Assembly (NCBI RefSeq): GCF_029395535.1
Contig: NZ_CP113920.1
Span: 620,001-684,000, forward strand
DNA: 64,000 nucleotides
Reading direction: 5' to 3'
DNA from: Bifidobacterium sp. ESL0732
GTDB lineage: Bacteria > Actinomycetota > Actinomycetes > Actinomycetales > Bifidobacteriaceae
Shown: positions 35,446 through 45,579 of the stretch, in pieces
Layout of the letters: each line of letters opens with the position of its first letter
How positions within the stretch are numbered: position 1 is the stretch's first letter
Made by a program: the position numbers and the translations under genes
Notes under the pieces: generated by a model
What the model saw: the letters and a program-made list of their open reading frames with translations, nothing else
Told to the model about the DNA's origin: nothing
Database searches by the model: none

Positions 35446-35664
35446 ATGGCTAAAGACGGTGTGATTGAAGTTGAAGGTCAGGTAGTGGAAGCACTGCCGA
35501 ACGCGATGTTTCGCGTCGAACTTGAAAACAAGCACATCGTGCTGGCCACCATTTCGGGCAAGATGCGCAAGAATTATATCCGCATTCTCCCGCAGGATCG
35601 TGTGGTCTTGGAAATGAGCCCTTACGACCTGAACCGCGGCCGTATTACGTACCGTTATAAGTAA
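35446..35664 (+). CDS. infA: Translation initiation factor IF-1
   Basis: IF-1 is a 72-residue OB-fold factor that blocks the A site during initiation. It starts [20 protein letters not shown] and has [16 protein letters not shown] and [16 protein letters not shown], so it is complete. An in-frame codon three residues upstream (35437) is not needed. Confidence 0.97.
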   Translation: MAKDGVIEVEGQVVEALPNAMFRVELENKHIVLATISGKMRKNYIRILPQDRVVLEMSPYDLNRGRITYRYK

Positions 35665-35684
35665 AGGTACAGAAAAGGAAAACC

Positions 35685-35798
35685 ATGAAGGTCAGCCCTA
35701 GTGTGAAGAGGATCTGCGAGAATTGCCGCGTGATCCGTCGTCACGGTCGCGTCATGGTGATCTGCTCCAACCCGCGCCACAAGCAGCGTCAAGGCTGA
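35685..35798 (+). CDS. rpmJ: 50S ribosomal protein L36 (bL36, zinc-binding)
   Basis: This is a 37-residue protein, [20 protein letters not shown] continuing to NPRHKQRQG. The C-x2-C ... C ... H ligands of the zinc-binding form are all present. It sits 20 bp after infA with AAAAGGAAAA as ribosome site. Confidence 0.95.
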   Translation: MKVSPSVKRICENCRVIRRHGRVMVICSNPRHKQRQG

Positions 35799-35925
35799 GC
35801 GGAAAACCTCCGACCAGATAAAAGGTATTGAGTCGCAGCGCAAATCGCTGAACCCCGGGTACGTAGGCCCGAGCCGGGAGACCGGATGACTTGGTACAAA
35901 CCTACGGAACATAGAAGGAATCGCA
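35799..35925 (+). promoter_or_regulatory. GC-rich leader before rpsM
   Basis: This 127-bp gap has several complementary stretches (for example CCCGGG and CCGGG at 35855-35885). It starts the alpha-type operon, which in E. coli carries an S4-binding pseudoknot. rpsD is absent from this cluster and I cannot assign such a fold. Confidence 0.35.
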
Positions 35926-36303
35926 ATGGCACGTCTTGCCGGAGTCGACATCCCCAATGAGAAGCGCATCGAGATCGCCCTCACCTATATCTTTGGTGTC
36001 GGTCGTACTCGCGCGAAGGAAACGCTTGCCGCAACCGGAGTCAATCCGGATACCCGCGTCAAGGATCTGAGCGACGAGCAGCTTATTACGCTGCGTGACT
36101 ATCTTGAGGCCAACTACAAGATTGAAGGCGATCTGCGTCGTGAAGTCGATGCGGATATTCGTCGCAAGATTCAGATCAACTGCTATCAGGGCCAGCGCCA
36201 TCGTCATGGTCTGCCCGTGCGTGGTCAGCGCACCAAGACCAACGCCCGTACCCGCAAGGGCCCGAAGCGTACCGTCGCTGGAAAGAAGAAGGCCGTTAAG
36301 TAA
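35926..36303 (+). CDS. rpsM: 30S ribosomal protein S13 (uS13)
   Basis: S13 forms head-to-body and intersubunit contacts. The 125-residue chain has [20 protein letters not shown], the helix-two-turn-helix segment and the tail [20 protein letters not shown] that reaches the P site. Confidence 0.97.
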   Translation: MARLAGVDIPNEKRIEIALTYIFGVGRTRAKETLAATGVNPDTRVKDLSDEQLITLRDYLEANYKIEGDLRREVDADIRRKIQINCYQGQRHRHGLPVRGQRTKTNARTRKGPKRTVAGKKKAVK

Positions 36304-36407
36304 GGCCTCGAGCAGTTATGAAGAGGGACGGGGCGTCGCAAGTTTGTTGCGTACGTTCCAGGCTCTTCGTGACGTAGGAATCATTCGTAATTAGGAAACG
36401 AGGATCA

Positions 36408-36806
36408 ATGGCAGCTGCAAAGCAAGCCGCGCGCAAGCCCCGTCGCCGTGACCGCAAGTCGGTACCGGTCGGCCAAGCGCACATCAAGTCCACTTTCAAT
36501 AACACCATCATCTCCATCACGGATCCCTCGGGCGCAGTCGTGGCCTGGGCTTCCGGTGGCGATGTCGGTTTCAAGGGCTCACGTAAGTCCACTCCTTACG
36601 CCGCAGGCATGGCCGCTGAGTCGGCCGCCCGCAAGGCGCAGGAGCACGGCGTCAAGAAGGTTGACGTCTACGTCAAGGGCCCGGGCAGCGGTCGTGAAAC
36701 CGCAATCCGCTCCCTGCAGTCCGCAGGCCTTGAGGTCGGTTCCATCACCGATGTCACCCCGCAGGCCCATAACGGTGTGCGCCCTCCGAAGCGCCGCCGC
36801 GTCTGA
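36408..36806 (+). CDS. rpsK: 30S ribosomal protein S11 (uS11)
   Basis: S11 lines the E-site/platform with the anti-Shine-Dalgarno region. The 132-residue chain has [32 protein letters not shown] and the C-terminal [16 protein letters not shown]. The gap from rpsM is 104 bp, longer than usual; no rpsD follows. Confidence 0.97.
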   Translation: MAAAKQAARKPRRRDRKSVPVGQAHIKSTFNNTIISITDPSGAVVAWASGGDVGFKGSRKSTPYAAGMAAESAARKAQEHGVKKVDVYVKGPGSGRETAIRSLQSAGLEVGSITDVTPQAHNGVRPPKRRRV

Positions 36807-36885
36807 AGCACTTCATTTAACCATCCGTCCAACCCGCTTATGACCAGTGAGTGCACCACCGATCAGAAGCTGAAAGGATAACACA

Positions 36886-37881
36886 GTGCTTATTGCACAG
36901 CGTCCGCAACTTACTGAGGAATCACTGAATCCGCAGCGTTCTCGTTTCGTTATCGAGCCGCTCGAGCCGGGATTCGGCTATACGCTCGGTAATTCGTTGC
37001 GTCGTACTCTGTTGAGCTCCATTCCCGGAGCCGCAGTCACTTCGGTGCGTATTTCCGGTGCCCTGCACGAGTTCACCACTCTGCCCGGCGTCGAGGAAGA
37101 TGTCACTGAAATCCTGCTCAACATCAAGGGAATCGTACTCACCAGCGAATATGACGAACCGGTTGTCATGTATCTGCGTAAAAGCGGCAAGGGCGAGGCC
37201 ACCGCGGGGGACATCACCCCTCCGGCCGGCGTCACCATCGCCAACCCGGACATGCATATCGCCACTCTCGCCGAAGACGGCGAACTCGAGATTGAGTTCA
37301 CTGTCGAACGTGGCCGTGGCTATGTCCCCGCGCAGATGAACAAGCAGGACAACGATGAGATTGGCCGCATCCCGGTCGATTCCATATACTCCCCGGTGCT
37401 CAAGGTGAGCTACAAGGTCGAGGCCACCCGTGTCGAACAGCGCACGGACTTCGATAAGCTAATCCTCGATGTGGAGACCAAGCCGGCGATTTCGCCGCGC
37501 GATGCCGTCGCATCCGCCGGTTCCACTTTGGTTGAGCTCTTTGGCCTGTGCCGCGAACTCAACACGCAAGCGGAAGGCGTCGAGGTCGGCCCGGCTCCGG
37601 TTGAAGAAGAAGTCAACCCGGAGATGTCGATTCCGATCGAGGAACTCAATCTCACCCAGCGCAGCTACAACTGCCTGAAGCGCGAAGGTATTCACACCGT
37701 CGGTGAATTGGTGTCCCACACCGAGCAGGATCTGCTCGACATCCGTAATTTCGGTATGAAGTCGATCGATGAGGTCAAGGAGAAGCTCGAAAGCATGGGT
37801 CTCTCGTTGAAGGCCTCCCCGCTGGGCTTCGATACCAACAACCTTGAAGGTGGCACCTTCTTCTCGCCCGAAGACGAGTAA
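36886..37881 (+). CDS. rpoA: RNA polymerase subunit alpha
   Basis: Alpha dimerises to nucleate RNA polymerase; its C-terminal domain binds UP elements and regulators. It starts at GTG ([20 protein letters not shown]). The N-terminal domain has [20 protein letters not shown] and the C-terminal domain [20 protein letters not shown]. The 331-residue length is normal. Confidence 0.98.
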   Translation: MLIAQRPQLTEESLNPQRSRFVIEPLEPGFGYTLGNSLRRTLLSSIPGAAVTSVRISGALHEFTTLPGVEEDVTEILLNIKGIVLTSEYDEPVVMYLRKSGKGEATAGDITPPAGVTIANPDMHIATLAEDGELEIEFTVERGRGYVPAQMNKQDNDEIGRIPVDSIYSPVLKVSYKVEATRVEQRTDFDKLILDVETKPAISPRDAVASAGSTLVELFGLCRELNTQAEGVEVGPAPVEEEVNPEMSIPIEELNLTQRSYNCLKREGIHTVGELVSHTEQDLLDIRNFGMKSIDEVKEKLESMGLSLKASPLGFDTNNLEGGTFFSPEDE

Positions 37882-37981
37882 GAGTACATAGCGCCAACTT
37901 CATTTTAAGCTTCGGTGCCGTTCGGATGTTCGGGCGTATGCCCACCTGAACGGCGTAAAACCGGAGCGTTAAGGAGTAATA

Positions 37982-38638
37982 ATGCCTACACCTAGAAAAG
38001 GGCCGCACCTGGCTTCAAGCCCGGCTCATGAGCGTCTGATGCTTGCGAACATGGCGACCAGCCTGTTCGAGCACGGCCGCATCGTCACCACGTTGCCGAA
38101 GGCCAAGCGCCTTCGCCCGGTGGCCGAGCGCCTGATTACCTTCGCCAAGCGCGGGGATCTGGCCAGCCGTCGTCGCGTGATGCGCGTCATCCGCAACAAG
38201 TCCATCGTGCACAAGCTCTTTACCGAGATCGCCGAGCAGATGCAGCAGCGTGAGGGTGGCTACACCCGCATCGTCAAGATTGCCCCGTCCAAGGGCAACA
38301 ACGCGCCGCGAGCCATTATCGAGCTCATCACCGAACCGGTAAGCGCCAAGGAATCCGTCGTGAAGGAAGCCGAAGCTTCAGCCGCGGTTGCCGAGGACAA
38401 GGCTCAGGTCGAAGAGGCCGAAGCCAAGGTCCAGAAGGATACCGCCGAGACCGCCAAGACTAAGACCGACAAGGCTATTGACGAAGCCGAAGCCAAGGAG
38501 ACTGAGGTCAACGCCGATGTCGCCGCCGACAAGGCCGAGGTCAAGAAGACGGAAGCCAAGGACGTTGACGAGGAAGCCAAGAAGGCTGCGAAGGCCAAGA
38601 AGCCTGCGGCCAAGAAGGCTGACAAGGAAGAGAAGTGA
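37982..38638 (+). CDS. rplQ: 50S ribosomal protein L17 (bL17) with long charged tail
   Basis: L17 sits near the tunnel exit. The core [40 protein letters not shown] and [20 protein letters not shown] is about 120 residues. The protein has 218: the rest is Ala/Glu/Lys-rich (for example [19 protein letters not shown]) and probably a helical or disordered surface tail, as in other bifidobacteria. A terminator follows. Confidence 0.96.
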   Translation: MPTPRKGPHLASSPAHERLMLANMATSLFEHGRIVTTLPKAKRLRPVAERLITFAKRGDLASRRRVMRVIRNKSIVHKLFTEIAEQMQQREGGYTRIVKIAPSKGNNAPRAIIELITEPVSAKESVVKEAEASAAVAEDKAQVEEAEAKVQKDTAETAKTKTDKAIDEAEAKETEVNADVAADKAEVKKTEAKDVDEEAKKAAKAKKPAAKKADKEEK

Positions 38639-38668
38639 GTCGTTAGGATTCGCTGAGTTCTTTTACGA

Positions 38669-38700
38669 GAAGGTCGGAGATGCAAGTCTCCGGCCTTCTT
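38669..38700 (+). terminator. Terminator of the ribosomal supercluster
   Basis: GAAGGTCGGAGA (38669-38680) pairs with TCTCCGGCCTTC (38687-38698), followed by TTG. It starts 31 bp after the rplQ stop. Confidence 0.8.
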
Positions 38701-38742
38701 GCGTATTTGTGCGCTATTCATTGTGGTTGCTCGTCTCGGACT

Positions 38743-38852
38743 TGCGAGGAAAATCAAGGTTTTGGACAGTTTCCCTTGATTATCATCGCATGTTCAATCG
38801 AACATGCGAGCAAACTCACGATTCCCCCTCCGTTTTCTTGATTTTCCTCGCA
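38743..38852. repeat. Array C: four alternating 16-mers on a 30-32-bp pitch
   Basis: TGCGAGGAAAATCAAG (38743-38758) has its exact reverse complement at 38837-38852. Between them lie two degenerate copies: CTTGATTATCATCGCA (38775-38790, reverse sense) and TGCGAGCAAACTCACG (38805-38820, forward sense). Start positions step by 32, 30 and 32 bp with alternating orientation, the geometry of arrays A and B but with an unrelated sequence. The central CGCATGTTC/GAACATGCG (38787-38795, 38800-38808) is a 9-bp stem formed by the second and third copies. The array lies between the rplQ terminator and truA. Confidence 0.75.
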
Positions 38853-38899
38853 TCTTCGATTCCGCAAGTTACGCCGGTATGGCACGTATACTGGCAACG

Positions 38900-40015
38900 A
38901 TGAGATTACGAATTGACTTGGCATATGACGGCGGCGGTTTCCATGGCTGGGCGAAGCAGCCCGGCCTTCGTACCGTGCAGGGGGTCGTGGAAGACGCGCT
39001 GCACACGGTTTTGCGCGTGCCGGCTGAAGATGCTGACGAACCGTTGCGGCTGGTCGTCGCTGGGCGTACCGATACCGGCGTGCATGCCGCTCATCAGGTC
39101 TGCCATTTGGACGTGGGGGAGCAGGCGCTTGAGCGTTGCGTCGGGCACATGGAAGTGTCGCCTGTCGAAGCGCTGCGTCGTCGTCTGGTTCATGATTTAC
39201 CGGATGATATTTCTTTGCATAATGTCGGTGTCGCCCCCGCTGGTTTCGACGCGCGCTTCTCGGCATCGGAACGTACGTACGTCTACCGGATTGCCGACGG
39301 AGCAAGACCTGCCGATCCGAGATTGCGCGGCTTCGTCTGGAATCTTGAGGATACGCTTGACATTCCAGCAATGAACGAGGCTGCGGCCATGACCATCGGC
39401 TTGCACGATTTTGGTTCCTTCGCCACCCCGAATCCAGGTGGTACTACGATCCGCGAGGTCAAGCAAGCTCTATGGCGACGTATACCCGTGATGGGAATAT
39501 ACGGCAATGCTATCGGTTCTTATCGAGACGAATCTGAACATGCTACCAAGGCAAACGAGAAAACGTACGATAAGTGCAAAGGTACGGATTCCAGTGTCGA
39601 TAACAATACTGACAGCAATGAAAATCTAAACAGTGCCCAAAGTGACAACGCCGCAGTGTCGATGGGTGATAAGCAGTGTGTGATCTTCCCGCGTGGCGAT
39701 GCTTCCGAGCACAAGTCTGAAGAAGCCCAAACCTACACCGTTCCGTCGCTCGAATCAGGTTTGGTTTGTTTCACCATCGTGGCCGATGCTTTCGCGCACA
39801 ACATGGTGCGTTCGCTGGTCAACGCGTGCGTGCAGGTCGGTCGGCATCGCAAGTCGCTGGATTGGTTCGCGCAGAAGATGGCCAATCCAGTGCGTGAGGG
39901 ATCGACCGGCCCGATAGCCGCCTGCGGTCTCACGCTGGAACACGTCGCCTATCCGCCGGATGACGAACTGGCAGAACGGGCTCAAGCTATCCGTGCCCGC
40001 CGCACGCTTGATTAA
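38900..40015 (+). CDS. truA: tRNA pseudouridine synthase A (TruA) with internal insertion
   Basis: TruA makes pseudouridine at positions 38-40 of the tRNA anticodon stem. It has LRIDLAYDGGGFHGWAKQPG, the catalytic aspartate in AGRTDTGVHAAHQV, and DAFAHNMVRSLVNACVQVG. The start is ATG 38900 (MRLRIDLAYDG); upstream codons are the repeat array. The 371-residue protein contains an insertion of about 70 hydrophilic residues (DESEHATKANEKTYDKCKGT and onward) before the final domain, coded by DNA visibly more AT-rich than its flanks. Confidence 0.92.
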   Translation: MRLRIDLAYDGGGFHGWAKQPGLRTVQGVVEDALHTVLRVPAEDADEPLRLVVAGRTDTGVHAAHQVCHLDVGEQALERCVGHMEVSPVEALRRRLVHDLPDDISLHNVGVAPAGFDARFSASERTYVYRIADGARPADPRLRGFVWNLEDTLDIPAMNEAAAMTIGLHDFGSFATPNPGGTTIREVKQALWRRIPVMGIYGNAIGSYRDESEHATKANEKTYDKCKGTDSSVDNNTDSNENLNSAQSDNAAVSMGDKQCVIFPRGDASEHKSEEAQTYTVPSLESGLVCFTIVADAFAHNMVRSLVNACVQVGRHRKSLDWFAQKMANPVREGSTGPIAACGLTLEHVAYPPDDELAERAQAIRARRTLD

Positions 40016-40085
40016 TTGCGCCACGCCCGGTTGCAGTGGTTGGTGGGTTGTCTTATACTAGAAAAGTTGCGTTTTGCGCAGCGAT

Positions 40086-40170
40086 GGATAAGTGTCCGAG
40101 CGGTCTAAGGAGCACGCCTCGAAAGCGTGTGAGGAGAAATCCTCCGCGAGTTCGAATCTCGCCTTATCCG
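40086..40170 (+). tRNA. tRNA-Ser (anticodon CGA)
   Basis: GGATAAG (40086-40092) pairs with CTTATCC (40163-40169), and the long variable arm is serine-like. The anticodon stem CACGC/GCGTG encloses CGA (40120-40122), which reads UCG. CCA is not encoded. The length is 85 nt. Confidence 0.95.
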
Positions 40171-40176
40171 CGTTAA

Positions 40177-40208
40177 GCCTCTGAAACTTCGGTTTTGGAG
40201 GCATTTTT
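40177..40208 (+). terminator. Terminator after tRNA-Ser(CGA)
   Basis: GCCTCTGAAAC (40177-40187) pairs with GTTTTGGAGGC (40192-40202), with two G-U pairs, around a TTCG tetraloop. ATTTTTAT follows. Confidence 0.88.
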
Positions 40209-40237
40209 ATATCTACGTCCGGCTTCGAGCAAGATGC

Positions 40238-41149
40238 TTACTCGTACAGAGCAGTGTCGAAAGCTGGATAGCCCAGCGATAGTGCCAAATAGATGCGCGA
40301 AGAAACCAGGTCGGTAAGTACGGCCAGCGTTTTGCTGCTGCTTTCGTTTCTTGAGCTTTTCGAAGTGCTGCCAGTGCCGCCAGAAGAATCATCGGTTTTC
40401 GATACTGGCAACGTTTGCGAAAGTGCGGTCAACGATTCGCGAGCGCAATCCATTTCCGTGACAGCAACGGTGGAAGCCTGCAAACCGGTGCTTGGGTCGG
40501 TAATGACGTCGGGATGAGCGAGAAGATTGGCCACGTCGTAGACCTTCTCACGCGGGTCGTTGGGGGTGTCGGTCGCGCCAGCATCCCGTGTTTCCAACGA
40601 GATAAGGCGTGAGGCGACGGCTTTGTGATTGTCGCTCAATTGCAAAGTGGCATTGTCGATGTCATTCGCCGCAAGAAATTCGATGGCAAAACCCGCCCGG
40701 TCTTCCGCCAAAGCCAGCGAGCCGAGGGTGTCGTTGCTTACGTTCAAAGCGACGATATCGTCGAGATTGGCCAGCGCCGCGTCGGCATGGGTTGGATTCG
40801 CACCCACAATTGAAGAGAGACTTTCCTGCAGCCATTCCATTTGCGCGCTTTTCATCGTGTATACGCTGAATTGCGAAGAGCAGAGCGTAGCGGCTTCTTG
40901 CCAAGCTGCGACGGCGTTGCCGGCGGACAGATACCGGTCGATGAAGGGATTGCCTGCAGTGGTATGAGAGTTGGCCAAAACTGCATTGGTATAGGCAGTT
41001 TTGCAGGGCCCGGCCGTCTCGATAGGAGACTCGAGTCTCGGCGAGTTGCAGGCTGCCAAAGGCACGATAAAAGCCGTGATGGCAACCCCCGGAAGGACAC
41101 GCCGACTTAGGAAATTGCGCAAAGAGGAAAAAACACGACGTGTCTGCAT
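40238..41149 (-). CDS. Lipoprotein of unknown function
   Basis: This 303-residue protein has a basic N-terminus (MQTRRVFSSLRNFLSRR), a hydrophobic stretch and the lipobox PLAACN, so it should be lipidated at the cysteine and held on the outer face of the membrane. The rest is Ala-rich and helical, with heptad-like stretches (SSIVGANPTHADAALANLDD), and a Ser/Lys-rich loop (SGGTGSTSKSSRNESSSK) near the end. I recognise no catalytic motif. It is divergent from nusA; a shared regulatory gap of 83 bp lies between. Confidence 0.75.
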   Translation of the reverse strand: MQTRRVFSSLRNFLSRRVLPGVAITAFIVPLAACNSPRLESPIETAGPCKTAYTNAVLANSHTTAGNPFIDRYLSAGNAVAAWQEAATLCSSQFSVYTMKSAQMEWLQESLSSIVGANPTHADAALANLDDIVALNVSNDTLGSLALAEDRAGFAIEFLAANDIDNATLQLSDNHKAVASRLISLETRDAGATDTPNDPREKVYDVANLLAHPDVITDPSTGLQASTVAVTEMDCARESLTALSQTLPVSKTDDSSGGTGSTSKSSRNESSSKTLAVLTDLVSSRIYLALSLGYPAFDTALYE

Positions 41150-41232
41150 AAAACACTAGAATACTGAATGATTATGACTTAATAGGGCTTGAAGAGCTCG
41201 GTAGATAATTTCATATAGGAGGTCTTGCGACC

Positions 41233-42300
41233 ATGGAACTGGACCTGACAGGTATTCATCAGCTCGCGGCGGGGCAGGGAATCGATTCTGAAACACTTGA
41301 CAACGCACTTTCTGAAGCGTTGCTATTGGCTTATAGCAAAACACCACATGCGGCAAAGCACGCCCGCGTCGAACTTGACGATCGCGCCGGTACCTTCACC
41401 ATCTGGGCGCGGGACGAAAAGCCTGTGGAACCCACCGAGGAGGACCCGCACCCGCGTCCGGAACTCGGTGAGGAATACGATGATACGCCGCACGATTTCG
41501 GTCGTCTGGCGGCTTCGACGGCCCGCCAGGTGATTCGTCAGCTCTTCCGTGATGCGGAGGACGAGCGTGTGCTCGGCGCCTTCGCCGGCCAGAAGGGCAA
41601 GCTCATCACCGGCGTCATCCAGCAGGACACGAAGGATCCGGCCAATGTGCATGTCGCCGTGGGTGATGTCGAGGCGATTCTTCCCAAGCGCGAGCAGGTG
41701 CCGGGCGAGCATTATCGTCACGGCGACCGTCTGCGCGTCTATGTCGTCACCGTCGGCCGTGGCCTGAAGGGTCCCGAAATCGTCGTGTCGCGTTCGCACC
41801 CTGAGCTGGTGCGCAAGCTTTTCGAGCGTGAGGTGCCCGAGCTGGTCAGCGGCGCGGTCTCGATCATGGCCATCGCCCGTGAGGCAGGCGCCCGTACGAA
41901 GATCGCCGTTCGTGCCAACACCGAAGGCGTCAACCCCAAGGGTGCTCTGATCGGCCCCGGCGGCGCTCGCGTGCGTGCGGTGATGGAAAATCTCGGACCT
42001 GAAAAGATCGATATCGTCGACTGGTCGAAGGACCCGGCCAAGTTCGTCGGTTCGGCGCTTTCGCCGGCCGTCGCCACCGGTGTCGACATCGTCAGTGAGA
42101 AGAACAAGACGGCCATCGCCTACATCCACGACGACCAGCTTTCGCTCGCCATCGGCAAGGAAGGCCAGAACGCCCGTCTAGCCGCCAAACTCACCGGTTG
42201 GAAGATCGGTATCGAGTCCAGCGAGGCCCATACTGCAGCTCTGGCTCAGGCCGCGGCAAAGGCGGCCGAAGAGGGCAAAACGGCAGGAAACGAACAATAG
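41233..42300 (+). CDS. nusA: Transcription termination/antitermination factor NusA
   Basis: NusA binds RNA polymerase and RNA to control pausing, termination and antitermination. The N-terminal domain (LDNALSEALLLAYSKTPHAA), an S1 domain and two KH domains (ALIGPGGARVRAVMENLGPE; LAIGKEGQNARLAAKLTGWK) are present. The protein has 355 residues and lacks the acidic repeats of the 495-residue E. coli form, as is normal for actinobacteria. It heads nusA-infB-rbfA-truB; neither rimP upstream nor ylxR before infB is present in the window. Confidence 0.96.
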   Translation: MELDLTGIHQLAAGQGIDSETLDNALSEALLLAYSKTPHAAKHARVELDDRAGTFTIWARDEKPVEPTEEDPHPRPELGEEYDDTPHDFGRLAASTARQVIRQLFRDAEDERVLGAFAGQKGKLITGVIQQDTKDPANVHVAVGDVEAILPKREQVPGEHYRHGDRLRVYVVTVGRGLKGPEIVVSRSHPELVRKLFEREVPELVSGAVSIMAIAREAGARTKIAVRANTEGVNPKGALIGPGGARVRAVMENLGPEKIDIVDWSKDPAKFVGSALSPAVATGVDIVSEKNKTAIAYIHDDQLSLAIGKEGQNARLAAKLTGWKIGIESSEAHTAALAQAAAKAAEEGKTAGNEQ

Positions 42301-42483
42301 TCTGCAATCCAGCATCACGAGTATGCTGGAAATCAGCAATCCGAGTGCGGGCACGCAGTGTGTCCGCATATCGGCGGAGACGAGGTAACACAATCATGGT
42401 CGCACGATGAGTCTGGGTAAGCTCGCCGTAACAATACATTGACCGTGCATGTACGCGCGGTCACAATAGTAGGAGAAAACTGA

Positions 42484-45414
42484 GTGGCAAAACAGCGCGT
42501 ATATGAACTCGCTAAAGAGTTTGGCGTAGATAGTAAAGCCGTCCTTCAGAAGCTGAAGGACATGGGGGAGTTCGTCAAATCTGCATCCTCCACAGTGGAA
42601 GCGCCGGTCGTCCGCAAATTGCGGGCCGCGTTCCCTCAAAATAATGATTCCGGGGCCGGCAACGCTCCGGCAAAGCCCAAGTCTTCCGCGCACAGCGCCA
42701 AACCGAGCAATAGCCATCAGCGCCGAGACACAAGTGCCGCGAAGCCGGGAGAACAGTCTCGCCCGCGTTTCTCTGCCAAGCCTGGCTTCGGTTCTCATCA
42801 TGAGTCCTCGCGCGGCGAGCAGACGCACGGTTCGCGCCATGAAGGCGGGAACCATGAATACGAAGGCAGCCGCGGCCACAACGAGCACGGTGGTCGCGAC
42901 CACGGACGTCGTCAGGGCGGCATGCCAGGGTCTCGCAACAATCAGCATTTCGGTGGCAACAACGGAGGTATGAGGCCGGGTGCCAACAATTCGCACAACG
43001 GTTCACCGCGTCCAGGTAATGGCGGCGCACAGCCCGCTCCTCATACTGGACATTCCGGTTCCGGGCCTCGACCGGGCAATAACCCCTTCAGCCGCAAGCA
43101 GGGCATGCATGTGCCCATGCCTAGCGGCATCCCGCGTCCGCATCCGATGGCGCGTCCCACGGTCAACAACAGCCGTGGTGGACGTAATGGCGGAGGACGC
43201 AACGGCGGCCGCGGAGGCTTCCGCAATGGACGTTCCGAGCAGGGCGCAAGGCCAGGGCAGTGGGGTCACAATCGTCCCGGTCAAGGCCAAGGCGAATCCC
43301 AAGGTCGCGGCGGCAACCGCTTCGGCGGCGGTGCCGGTGGTGGCGGCTATCAAGGTGGCGGTCCGTCCCGTGGTGGCGGTCGCGGTCGCGGCGGCACTGC
43401 AGGCGCATTCGGGCGTCAGGGTGGCAAGTCCTCGAGGGCTCGTAAGAACAGGCTCGCGAAACGTCGTGATTACGAGGAGATCAAAGCTCCTACCATCGGC
43501 GGCGTTCGCATCCCGACTGGCAATGGCAAGACCATCAAGCTGCGTCAAGGCGCAACGTTGGCCGACCTCGCCGAGAAGATCAACGTCAATCCCGCCGCGC
43601 TGGTGACGGTTATGTTCCACTTGGGCGAGATGGTTACGGCCACCCAGTCCCTCGATGAAGCGACCTTCCAGATTCTCGGTGAGGAAATCGGCTGGAACAT
43701 CAAGATTGTTTCCGCTGAAGAGGAAGACAAGGAAATCCTCCAGCAGTTCGACATCGATCTGGATGAAGAAGAGCTGCAGGATGACAAGAACCTGAAGCCG
43801 CGTCCGCCGGTGGTCACCGTTATGGGCCATGTCGATCACGGCAAGACCCGCCTGCTCGACACCATCCGCAAGACCAACGTCTCCGCGCGTGAGGCCGGCG
43901 GCATCACACAGCGCATCGGCGCCTATCAGGTCACCGTCAATCTCGAAGACAAGCCCCGCAAGATCACCTTCCTCGATACCCCTGGCCACGAGGCGTTCAC
44001 TGCCATGCGTGCCCGCGGTGCCGAGCTCACCGATATCGCGGTGCTCGTTGTCGCGGCCGATGATGGCGTGATGCCGCAGACGGTTGAGGCCATCAACCAC
44101 GCGCAGGCGGCCAAGGTGCCGATTGTCGTGGCTGTCAACAAGATCGATGTTCCCGGAGCGAACCCCGAAAAGGTGCGCGGCCAGTTGACTGAATTCGGCC
44201 TGGTCCCCGAGGAATACGGCGGCGATACCATGTTCGTCGATATCTCTGCGAAGCAAGGCACCAACGTCGACAAGCTACTCGAGGCGATTCTTCTTACCGC
44301 TGACGCGGAACTTGATTTGAAGGCCAACCCCGACATGGACGCGCGTGGCGCGACCGTCGAGGCAAGGCTCGACAAGGGCCGCGGTGCCGTGGCGACCGTA
44401 CTGGTGCAGCAGGGTACGCTCCATGTGGGCGATGCCATCGTGGCCGGTACTTCATATGGCCGCGTGCGTGCGATGCTCAACGAGGACGGCAAGCCGATGA
44501 AGGCCGCAGAACCTTCCACACCTGTTCAGGTGCTGGGCCTCACCAGCGTGCCGAGCGCAGGCGACCTCTTCCTGGTCGCCCCCGACGACCGCACCGCCCG
44601 TCAGATCGCCGAGAAGCGTCAGGCCTCCGAACGCGCGGCCCAGCTGGCCAAGCGCCGCAAGGTCGTCTCTCTGGAAAGCCTTAAGGAGCAGTTCGCCAAG
44701 TCCGAGGTCGACATGCTCAACATCGTCATCAAGGGCGATTCCTCCGGTTCCGTCGAGGCGCTGGAAGATTCCTTGATGAAGATCGACGTTTCCGACGAAG
44801 TCGGCATCCAGGTCATCCACCGCGGTGTCGGCGCGATCACCCAGAACGATGTCAACCTGGCAAGCGTGGACAAGGCCGTTATTATCGGCTTCAACGTCCG
44901 TCCGAACCGTCAGGTCGCCGATCTCGCCGAGCGCGAGGGCGTGGAGATCAAGTACTACTCCATCATTTACAAGGCAATTGAAGACATCGAGGCGTCCCTT
45001 AAGGGCATGCTCAAGCCGGAGTACGAAGAGGTCACCACCTCCCATTCCGAGATTCGCCAGATCTTCCGTTCCTCCAAGTTCGGCAACATCGCCGGCGTCA
45101 TGGTCCAGGACGGCGAGGTCAAGCGTGGCACCAAGGCGCGTATCCTGCGCAACGGCGTCACCACGGTCAACGATCTGGAGATCACCTCGCTGCGTCGTTT
45201 CAAGGACGACGTGCAGTCCGTCAAGGAAGGCTACGAGGCCGGTATCAACCTGGGCTCCTTCAACGACATCCAGGAAGGTGACATCATCGAGACCTTCGAG
45301 ATGCGCGAGATCGAGCGTAAGGATGGCCAGCCGTCGAAGAAGGACGACAAGTCCGACGATGGTAAGAATGACCTTAAGGCTCCAGAGCCCAAGGCTGATT
45401 CGAAGAAAAAGTGA
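42484..45414 (+). CDS. infB: Translation initiation factor IF-2
   Basis: IF-2 is the GTPase that brings initiator tRNA to the 30S subunit and joins the subunits. The 976-residue chain starts at GTG ([20 protein letters not shown]), an IF2_N module. A Gly/Arg/Asn-rich linker of some 280 residues follows ([20 protein letters not shown]), then a second IF2_N module. The GTPase motifs are GHVDHGKT (near residue 450), DTPGHE and NKID. The beta-barrel and C-terminal tRNA-binding domains complete it. The linker is actinobacteria-like. TAGGAGAA is the ribosome site. Confidence 0.97.
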   Translation: MAKQRVYELAKEFGVDSKAVLQKLKDMGEFVKSASSTVEAPVVRKLRAAFPQNNDSGAGNAPAKPKSSAHSAKPSNSHQRRDTSAAKPGEQSRPRFSAKPGFGSHHESSRGEQTHGSRHEGGNHEYEGSRGHNEHGGRDHGRRQGGMPGSRNNQHFGGNNGGMRPGANNSHNGSPRPGNGGAQPAPHTGHSGSGPRPGNNPFSRKQGMHVPMPSGIPRPHPMARPTVNNSRGGRNGGGRNGGRGGFRNGRSEQGARPGQWGHNRPGQGQGESQGRGGNRFGGGAGGGGYQGGGPSRGGGRGRGGTAGAFGRQGGKSSRARKNRLAKRRDYEEIKAPTIGGVRIPTGNGKTIKLRQGATLADLAEKINVNPAALVTVMFHLGEMVTATQSLDEATFQILGEEIGWNIKIVSAEEEDKEILQQFDIDLDEEELQDDKNLKPRPPVVTVMGHVDHGKTRLLDTIRKTNVSAREAGGITQRIGAYQVTVNLEDKPRKITFLDTPGHEAFTAMRARGAELTDIAVLVVAADDGVMPQTVEAINHAQAAKVPIVVAVNKIDVPGANPEKVRGQLTEFGLVPEEYGGDTMFVDISAKQGTNVDKLLEAILLTADAELDLKANPDMDARGATVEARLDKGRGAVATVLVQQGTLHVGDAIVAGTSYGRVRAMLNEDGKPMKAAEPSTPVQVLGLTSVPSAGDLFLVAPDDRTARQIAEKRQASERAAQLAKRRKVVSLESLKEQFAKSEVDMLNIVIKGDSSGSVEALEDSLMKIDVSDEVGIQVIHRGVGAITQNDVNLASVDKAVIIGFNVRPNRQVADLAEREGVEIKYYSIIYKAIEDIEASLKGMLKPEYEEVTTSHSEIRQIFRSSKFGNIAGVMVQDGEVKRGTKARILRNGVTTVNDLEITSLRRFKDDVQSVKEGYEAGINLGSFNDIQEGDIIETFEMREIERKDGQPSKKDDKSDDGKNDLKAPEPKADSKKK

Positions 45415-45579
45415 ATAGGATGGTCTGAGATTCGTTCAGACTAAACCGATTTTGAGCGTTAGTCGCCCGTTGCGCCGTTGGTTGTGCGCGGCGGGCGACC
45501 GCGCTATGTTTAAAGATAGATTCATATTTCGTTAGTGGCACCGCCAACGGCGTCGTGCCTGAAAAACCAAGGAAACGTT
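45415..45579 (+). promoter_or_regulatory. Hairpin-rich gap between infB and rbfA
   Basis: GTCTGA/TCAGAC (45423-45441) and GTCGCCCG/CGGGCGAC (45462-45469, 45492-45499) form two hairpins. TATGTTTAAAGATAG (45507-45521) may hold a -10 box for rbfA-truB. The gap is 165 bp. Confidence 0.4.

Noticed and set aside
38787..38808. LexA/SOS box in CGCATGTTC-AATC-GAACATGCG before truA
   Set aside because: The actinobacterial SOS box has GAAC before GTTC; here the order is reversed, and the stem is explained by the repeat array.
43003..44256. 417-residue frame antisense to infB
   Set aside because: Shadow of the Gly/Arg-rich IF-2 coding sequence with low-complexity content.
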